From positions 1,488,001 to 1,552,000 of the forward strand of contig OX637621.1 of the NCBI GenBank assembly GCA_951802195.1: DNA of 64,000 nt, written 5' to 3'. Origin of the DNA: Tausonia pullulans (taxonomy: Eukaryota; Basidiomycota; Tremellomycetes; Cystofilobasidiales; Mrakiaceae). Both the position numbers and the translations under genes were made by a program. This document shows, in pieces, positions 58,581 through 64,000 of the stretch; within the stretch, counting starts at the first letter, position 1, and each line of letters begins with the position of its first letter. The notes beneath the pieces are model-generated. The model saw only the letters and a list, made by a program, of their open reading frames with translations, did not search any database and was not told where the DNA came from.

Positions 58581-59086
58581 TTTTTTTTTGGTGTCCTAAC
58601 CATAGAATCATCCTCGACGTAAGAAGTACAACGACGATGGTCAGCGGGAGGAAGCGGAACGTGACTGGCCCTCAGCCGTAGCCGCCATCACCACCACGAC
58701 TACCGCCACTGCCTTCATCTCCAACTCCACCGTCTTGGTCTTCCCGCCACCTCGTGTCCGTCAGCCGATGGTTGCACGGGAAGAGGATGCGACTGTTCGG
58801 ATCTTGTCGCTCGTGACATCAGACTCGGGCGACGATGATGCAATGGACGAGGACGGCGTGCCGCGGAGGAGACAAGTATGGACCCGCGGTAGCGGGTCCA
58901 GACGATGCGCACCACAGGACAGGGCTCATCGAAGAGACAGAAGAAGGACTCAACCGGGAGAGTAAGATAAAGCACGCGTTGCGTGCTCTCAGTGTACAGG
59001 GTGAATATGCCGTCGGCGAGCGAGGTCGATGCGGTATGCTTGCCAGGGTGGAGAAAATAGAGGCAGAAACGTTGAGAGAGGGGCCA
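58581..59086 (-). mobile_element. LINE 3' fragment with ORF2 C-terminal motif
   Basis: Minus orientation; A-tail seen as the T-run at 58581-58589. The coding part reads TLYTESTQRVLYLTLPVESF then FCLFDEPCPVVRIVW, matching the zf-RVT-like stretch found at the end of many LINE ORF2 proteins (Cys pair mutated here). The 3' UTR differs from the main family, ending TTCTATGGTTAGGACACC before the A-run, so it may be a second subfamily. Its 5' end abuts the A-tail of the next element. Confidence 0.55.
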
Positions 59087-59824
59087 TTTTTTTTTGTATG
59101 TAAGTCATGAGTTATACGTAGATGACGAGGTAACCCTATGAGAGATGGTGATTCTTAGTTAGATAGAAGAAAAGCGAAAATAAAAGTAGGGGTGGAAGGA
59201 AAGCAAAAGATGGGTTATGGACTTAGGCCCATTAGAGAAGGTAAGATATCAAGATGACTAGCAACGTCGAGCGGTGGCTATGATCTATGGTCTAACCATA
59301 CTTCCCCACCCCTGACCTGCTTTTCACCCAGGATCGATGTCGGCGCCGACCGCAGTCCCATCCATCTGGCCACTGCGAGCCATCCACCTCGTGCTCGAAT
59401 GCCAGTGTGTCTGGCGGATTGTGGACGCGATCTTGCGGATCTCCTCGTCCGTGGCAGGGTCGAGGGCTGCGATCTTGCTGTACCTCCGCCTCCGGACGAA
59501 ACGCCATGCTCGGGCTACAAAGATGCAGCGGAAAAGGAAGACCGCCCTCGGCGGCGACGGCGATGGGCAGACGAGCGTCTGGAGGGAGGGAGGATGGGAG
59601 GATGGGAGGGGAGTGAAGGAGAGGCACGCGCTGCCGCAGCCGACCAGATAGCGCGCACGACGGGACACGGCTTGTCGAAGAGGTGGAAGAAGGACTCAAC
59701 GGGGGCCGCCAGGCACAGCGCACATCGCTTGGACCTGTTGTGCGGCGTAGCGGTTCCGTCGGCGAGGAATGCTGCAGCAGTATGCTTTCCTGGGTGGAGA
59801 GCTTCTAATCGATCTTGCCAATGT
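59087..59824 (-). mobile_element. LINE 3' fragment with ORF2 C-terminus (inverted twin of 61.4-62.1 kb)
   Basis: Minus orientation, A-tail at 59095-59087. Coding end: HNRSKRCALCLAAPVESFFH then LFDKPCPVVRAIW, a C-x2-C...H...C arrangement like the zf-RVT domain of LINE ORF2; then, after a frame change relative to its twin, FVARAWRFVRRRRYSKIAAL, DPATDEEIRKIASTIRQTHW and GAVGADIDPG-like end with a stop at 59324. The 3' UTR (CTTTTGCTTTCCTTCCACCC) and tail follow. Nearly identical to 61481-62068 in the opposite orientation. Confidence 0.7.
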
Positions 59825-59915
59825 TTTTTTTGTATTTGAGTCATGAGTTATACGTAAAGGACTTTTTTTTTTTGTATTCAAGGACGAGGTAACCCTATGA
59901 GAGATAGCGATATCC
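59825..59915 (-). mobile_element. LINE tail interrupted by a second A-run
   Basis: In minus orientation: CTCTCATAGGGTTACCTCGT, CCTTGAATAC with 11 A, then GTCCTTTACGTATAACTCAT, GACTCAAATAC and 8 A. The GTCC on both sides of the inner A-run looks like a small target duplication, so a tiny tail fragment may have inserted into an older tail. Confidence 0.6.
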
Positions 59916-60022
59916 ATATATCTTTTGTACTAAGTCATGATATCCAAGTCTAAAAGCAAGGAGCAAAGAATACTAATTGAATATTGTAACAGTCTGAACG
60001 TTTTGTCACTGTAACACCAACA

Positions 60023-60115
60023 GAAGACCTGGCCGAGTGGTCTAAGGCGCTGTCTTCAGGATATTATACCGTCCGGCAGTCATTTATGGCGTGGGTTCGA
60101 ATCCCACGGTCTTCA
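60023..60115 (+). tRNA. tRNA-Leu (CAG) with short intron
   Basis: Acceptor GAAGACC/GGTCTTC with discriminator A, D-arm TGGCCGAGTGGTCTAAGGC, anticodon stem CTGTC/GGCAG, loop TTCAGG then C after a 13-nt intron ATATTATACCGTC (anticodon CAG), long variable arm, T-arm GTGGG/CCCAC around TTCGAAT. The class II variable arm and GGCCGAGTGGTC D-loop are leucine-like. Confidence 0.85.
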
Positions 60116-61302
60116 TCCTTTTACTTCATTGGAGCGAAGGAAGGTATTTCGCCAGTTGATGGTCGTTGTGAAAATTGCAAGTCACCCCCGCTTTTTTCAC
60201 CCTCTTCGTCAAGTTGTTACAAGCGCTTTCTGTCTTGAACGGAAACGACAACCTCTGTGTAGCGAGAGACGCGAAAGTGCATCCGTCGCCTTGCCGCACC
60301 GCCTCGTTCCTGACGTTGCACCACTCCTTGTTTTCTAAAAGTTCCTTTTTTTTTTTGTGTAGTACCCATCGAATCGCGGTCGACTCGACAGCACATCCAC
60401 CGTGGTCAACGGCAGGGTGCGGAAAGGGTGAAGAAGGTGCGCTCGGGAGACAGGTGGGAATGACACAATGGAGTGAGGAGGAAAAAAGGAGGAGGAAGAA
60501 AGCGACGGCGAATAACCCTCGGGAGATAGGGAGAAAAGGAGAATTGGTATGAAGATGAGAAAGAGAGAGACAAGAAGAGAACACCAGGAACGCAGCCCCT
60601 GCGGCCCTTCTGCCCCCCCCTGCCCCCCCCCCTCATCACGACCAACATACCCACCACCGACATCAACGCCTCAGCCGAGCCAGCCAGAGACACACGCCAC
60701 ATTCCATCTCAATTGACCGACTCAGCCACCCTACAAGCTTTCTTTCCTCCGCCCGCACGTGACCACTCAGCTCGCGCTGTGGATCTCACGGGGTGAGAGA
60801 CGGAGTTCACGCTTTATCCATTTCAACACATGGTCTAGTGAAATTCACTAGATTCAGTTGCAAGAGATTCAGTTGTATGAGACGAAGTAGCCAACAGCGG
60901 GACAGGAGAGTGATCCTGACACCGTTGCTGAACACAGATGGGGAATGATGGACAAATCAAGGTCATGCATCAAGGTGGGACTTGCCCGGCTAAGGCGCCA
61001 AGACTCCTCTTCATGGCGTTGTTATTGGGTTTCCTGGATGCCGGAAGAGTGGAACGAGGTTTGGAGCAACGAACGGTCATAGCCTATGGTAGAGGAACGG
61101 GCAGAAGAGGACGCGCGCGCGGTCTTCACTGCTGCTGACAACCCCACTGTCACCGTCATCCATGGCTTTCTGGACAGTTTCTATGCACGATTGATGCAAA
61201 AGGCACGTGTACAAGTGAGACGCTGTAACCAAGGCTTAGCCAAGGAGGCATCTTCTCCACCGTCACAACACTTTCCGTTGTGGCATGATGACAAGATATC
61301 AT
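60116..61302. other. Gene-poor region
   Basis: 1.2 kb with no supported gene. A plus frame at 60175-60552 and several minus frames are short and have unlike composition. There is a C-rich run near 60612-60632 and a T-run at 60347-60357. No LINE tail is seen in it. Confidence 0.45.
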
Positions 61303-61372
61303 AGCCCCCTGCCGGATTCGAACCAGCGATCTTCTCATCTCGATAGTGCCTATCAACTTCCTTAACGGAGGC
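61303..61372 (-). pseudogene. Decayed tRNA gene
   Basis: The 3' half is tRNA-like: T-arm GCTGG/CCGGC around TTCGAAT and an acceptor GCCTCC/GGGGGC. The D-arm (TTAAGGAAGTTGATAGGC) has lost its stem, and no proper anticodon stem forms around TATCGAGATGAGA. Its T-arm and acceptor recall a Thr-type tRNA, but identity cannot be given. Confidence 0.45.
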
Positions 61373-61399
61373 GATGACATAACTTAATCACAACGGTAC

Positions 61400-62068
61400 C
61401 GTAGGTGGACGGAATCGCGTGCGTGACGTTCCTCCGCCAGCCCATGAGGCTTCCTAGCCATGCTGGCATCTGTTCTGTACCTCTTCGACGAGCCGTGCCC
61501 CGTCGTGCGCGCTATCTGGTCTGTTGCTGCTGCTGCAAGTGCCTCGCCTTCGATCCCCTCCCATCCTCCCTCTCTCCAGACGCTTGTCTGCCCGACACCG
61601 TCGCCGCCGAGGGCGGTCTTCCTCTTCCACTGCATCTTTGTAGCCCGAGCATGGCGATTCGTCCGGAGGCGGAGATACAGCAAGATCGCAGCCCTCGACC
61701 CTGCCACGGACGAGGAGATCCGCAAGATCGCGTCCACAATCCGCCAGACACACTGGCATTCGAGCACGAGGTGGATGGCTCGCAGTGGCCAGATGGATGG
61801 GACTGCGGTCGGCGCCGACATCGATCCTGGGTGAAAAGCAGGTCAGGGGTGGGGAAGTATGGTTAGACCATAGATCATAGCCACCGCTCGACGTTGCTAG
61901 TCATCTTGATATCTTACCTTCTCTAATGGGCCTAAGTCCATAACCCATCTTTTGCTTTCCTTCCACCCCTACTTTTATTTTCGCTTTTCTTCTATCTAAC
62001 TAAGAATCACCATCTCTCATAGGGTTACCTCGTTCTCTCCGTATAACTCATGACTTAAATACAAAAAA
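61400..62068 (+). mobile_element. LINE 3' fragment with ORF2 C-terminus
   Basis: Plus orientation. One frame (61460-61834) runs LYLFDEPCPVVRAIWSVAAA through VFLFHCIFVARAWRFVRRRR, SKIAALDPATDEEIRKIAST to GTAVGADIDPG and a stop. The 3' UTR and tail (AATCACCATCTCTCATAGGG, TATAACTCATGACTTAAATAC) end in 6 A. The upstream Cys pair region (61400-61480) no longer resembles the twin at 59.7 kb. Lies just beyond the decayed tRNA. Confidence 0.7.
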
Positions 62069-62179
62069 GTTCTGGGGCAAGCCTTGTCATTAAGCTGTCC
62101 TTCCATTGAGTGAGCTTGATCTCCATCCTTTGACTACGGTCGCTGTATTTAAAGTTGGGGGTGATTCGATGATCAGAAT

Positions 62180-62365
62180 ACAAAGAATGACACCAGTCTC
62201 CCACCTCCTTCCTGCCTCCGCTCTTTCTACTATGGGCATATTTTTACTGTTAATCCCTCCCCTTTTCCTTTCTTCGATATCCAGCAGATTGTTTATCCCC
62301 TTTCCTCCATCTTGCCGTCTCTTATATGATCAAGTCGCCCTCTACGCTTGATCCATGACTACGGA
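62180..62365 (+). mobile_element. Degraded LINE 3' UTR and tail
   Basis: CTTTCTACTATGGGCATATT parallels the UTR at 46960 and 56607, and CCCTCTACGCTTGATCCATGAC parallels the tails, but there is no A-run at its end. An old or 3'-eroded copy, 170 bp downstream side of tRNA-Ala. Confidence 0.4.
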
Positions 62366-62535
62366 CATGAGGATCTGTGACGAACTTTAAGCCATAATAA
62401 CTCTACACGCACATACCTGGCCCTCCACTCACGGTAGACCCAGAGAGGCGCACGCGCCGGCATTGTCCTGATCCACTTCGAATCTCCGTGGTCGCCCAAA
62501 GATATCGACACTTATGGTATGCGTAGCAAAACATT

Positions 62536-62608
62536 TGGAGGCTATAAGAGTCGAACTCATGACATTTCGCATGCAAAGCGAACGCTCTACCAACTGAGCT
62601 AAACCCCC
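62536..62608 (-). tRNA. tRNA-Ala (TGC)
   Basis: Acceptor GGGGGTT/AGCCTCC with discriminator A, D-arm TAGCTCAGTTGGTAGAGC, anticodon stem TTCGC/GCGAA with loop TTTGCAT (anticodon TGC), T-arm ATGAG/CTTAT around TTCGACT. The T-stem is weak (A-U and G-U pairs), but the fold holds. No intron. Confidence 0.88.
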
Positions 62609-62712
62609 AGAATTGGGCTTTGATTGTCATTATTGAAACATAAACGAGACACGGATCGCAATTTCTGCCACCGAACCAACCACCACCAGGTCAATCCAGG
62701 TCACCCTACCTT

Positions 62713-64000
62713 ATGCCTAGTGAATCAACCCCCAAGCGACTCCAAGAAGCCCTCAAGGCTCCCAAGGATCCCCCAGACCCTCCCTCTCCAGCAAAGAGAA
62801 AGAGTGGATCCGATGAAACCCCCAGCGTCCAAGACGCGACCAATACGCCCTCTCGCGTCGACGAACGTCCTCAAACGCCCGTCAGCAAACCCACTCTCAG
62901 CCCACCTGCCCATCCGACCAGTCCTAGCAGCCCTAGCACTCCTACCAATCCTACCGACCCCAGCACTCCTACCAATCGTACCAATCGTACCAACCCTACC
63001 AACCCCACCACGCCCCATATCCATATCAGCCCCACGGCCCTCCTCTCTTCTCCCTCCCCCCTCCGCAGAACTCCTGCAACTCCCCCAGCTCGCCGTATCA
63101 CGCGGTCGAGCTCAGCCATCAGCGACCTCAATGCCGCTCTATCCTCCACGTCCGAAGTGACGCGTCTCACTCCGTCTCGCTCTACAGGCGAGACTCTCCC
63201 TCAACAACCTCTCTTCGTCCCCGGCACCGCGTCGCCCGTGCCGGCGAACTCCGCCGGCACTCGCACTCGCAATCGCGCCGCCGCGAAATCCCAGCCGAAC
63301 GCCATCGGCCGCTCATATGCGCACGCCGCAAAACAGGCTCATTCTACAAACTCAGCTGCGAGGCAACGTGACTCGTCTAGCACCCAGCCCGGGTTCACCT
63401 TCGTCTTCGGAACCGATCAACAACCCCCGCAGGATAATACCCCAATCGCCCCAGCCTTGGCTACCGACCGCGGGAACTGTCTAGCCATCTCAGTCCCTCG
63501 AGATACCACTCCTTTCGAGATCTCTCTCGCAATCTCAAAGTGCGACGAACGACTGTCTTTCATGATCCGTCCTGTCAAGGACCCAAAAGACAGAATGCTC
63601 CTTATAGTCAACTCCCGAGGAAATGCTCAAGACATCTTGACTCAACTACAGGCCCTCCCGCTGAATGTGAGAGGCGTCAAACCCCAGATCCACGCGTGCT
63701 ACAATTCCCAAAACAAGCTCCTGCAAGAAGGTCTGCTGGTGAACTTCGAAGACGAAGACGGAGTGGAGGAAGCTTTTCGCAAACAAGTAGAAGCTTCTGG
63801 AGACAGAGTCATCATATTCCAGCGTCAGTATTACGCCCGCCTACCCGGCGTCCCAACTGGCCGGGTTAGAGTCCTGCTCGACCTTTCTGGCTCCAAGACG
63901 ATGCCAAGGGCGAATGCATTCCCTCAACAGCTACCCGGCTGGGTCAACCAACATGTCATCTTCAAACCTGTCCAACCTGGCACTGGGACGAACTCTCCAG
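62713..64000 (+). CDS. Probable LINE ORF1 (gag-like) protein, open at the right edge
   Basis: One frame is open from ATG 62713 to the window end, at least 429 codons without intron or stop. It starts MPSESTPKRLQEALKAPKDP, then has Pro/Ser/Thr repeats (TNPTDPSTPTNRTNRTNPTN), RRITRSSSAISDLNAAL, a SYAHAAK motif typical of LINE ORF1 proteins, and an ordered part: ISVPRDTTPFEISLAISKCD, DRMLLIVNSRGNAQDILTQL, LLVNFEDEDGVEEAFRKQVE. This order (disordered head, SYAxAA, then an RNA-binding-like fold) fits ORF1 of Tad/I-like non-LTR elements, whose CCHC knuckles would lie past the edge. Codon use is less GC-biased at third positions than in host genes, and the lack of introns over 1.3 kb is unlike its neighbours. 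It begins 104 bp upstream of the 5' end of tRNA-Ala. A host gene remains possible. Confidence 0.6.
   Translation, partial: MPSESTPKRLQEALKAPKDPPDPPSPAKRKSGSDETPSVQDATNTPSRVDERPQTPVSKPTLSPPAHPTSPSSPSTPTNPTDPSTPTNRTNRTNPTNPTTPHIHISPTALLSSPSPLRRTPATPPARRITRSSSAISDLNAALSSTSEVTRLTPSRSTGETLPQQPLFVPGTASPVPANSAGTRTRNRAAAKSQPNAIGRSYAHAAKQAHSTNSAARQRDSSSTQPGFTFVFGTDQQPPQDNTPIAPALATDRGNCLAISVPRDTTPFEISLAISKCDERLSFMIRPVKDPKDRMLLIVNSRGNAQDILTQLQALPLNVRGVKPQIHACYNSQNKLLQEGLLVNFEDEDGVEEAFRKQVEASGDRVIIFQRQYYARLPGVPTGRVRVLLDLSGSKTMPRANAFPQQLPGWVNQHVIFKPVQPGTGTNSP

Noticed and set aside
60175-60552. Plus-strand frame of 125 codons between tRNA-Leu and the decayed tRNA
   Set aside because: Composition changes abruptly along it, it crosses a T-run, and no homologous domain is visible.
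45900-62365. LTR retroelement as the source of the repeats
   Set aside because: Copies share one 3' tail ending in an A-run, are truncated at varying 5' points and show no paired terminal repeats, which fits LINEs.
1-64000. CRISPR arrays, prokaryotic operons, rRNA genes or telomere repeats
   Set aside because: None was found. Gene structure is clearly eukaryotic, and no arrays of spaced repeats, rRNA motifs or TTAGGG-like runs are present.

Overview
The window looks like nuclear DNA of a GC-rich basidiomycete, probably a yeast-like one; I cannot fix the genus. Protein genes are dense and cut by many introns of about 50-80 nt with GT..AG ends and CTGAC/CTAAC-like branch sites. The encoded set is fungal: Gdt1, Rho3, Rrs1, Mlp1, Hrd1, Atp15 and a TAF1 that stops after its zinc knuckle. 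tRNA genes may carry introns. Only the two tRNA-rich ends of the accessory part carry A-tailed retroelement debris.

Layout. 1-42.3 kb is a conserved housekeeping block: a partial gene at the left edge, a secreted six-hairpin glycosidase, two disordered proteins, GDT1, the snRNP protein SmB, RHO3, RRS1, a full-length ABCC transporter, TAF1 and ATP15 (divergent, 211 bp apart), MLP1/TPR and HRD1. 42.3-48.7 kb is gene-poor. It holds a decayed, divergent histone H2A-H2B gene pair, tRNA-Arg and several LINE 3' ends. 48.7-53.9 kb is one very large forkhead transcription factor gene. 54-64 kb is gene-poor again, with tRNA-Asp (with intron), tRNA-Ile, tRNA-Asn, tRNA-Leu (with intron), a decayed tRNA and tRNA-Ala. 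Among these lie LINE 3' fragments in both orientations, and a long open frame resembling a LINE ORF1 runs off the right edge.

The housekeeping genes do not form one pathway. They touch splicing (SmB), ribosome assembly (RRS1), transcription initiation (TAF1), the nuclear basket (MLP1), ER-associated degradation (HRD1), Golgi ion balance (GDT1), polarity (RHO3) and the mitochondrial F1 ATPase (ATP15).

The most interesting signals are the dead histone pair, and the clustering of A-tailed LINE ends around tRNA genes next to a seemingly intact ORF1. I found no evidence of a new enzymatic or defence system. Gene ends were checked base by base. Internal splice sites were read by eye, fully for GDT1, RHO3, RRS1, ATP15 and the forkhead gene and partly for the others.
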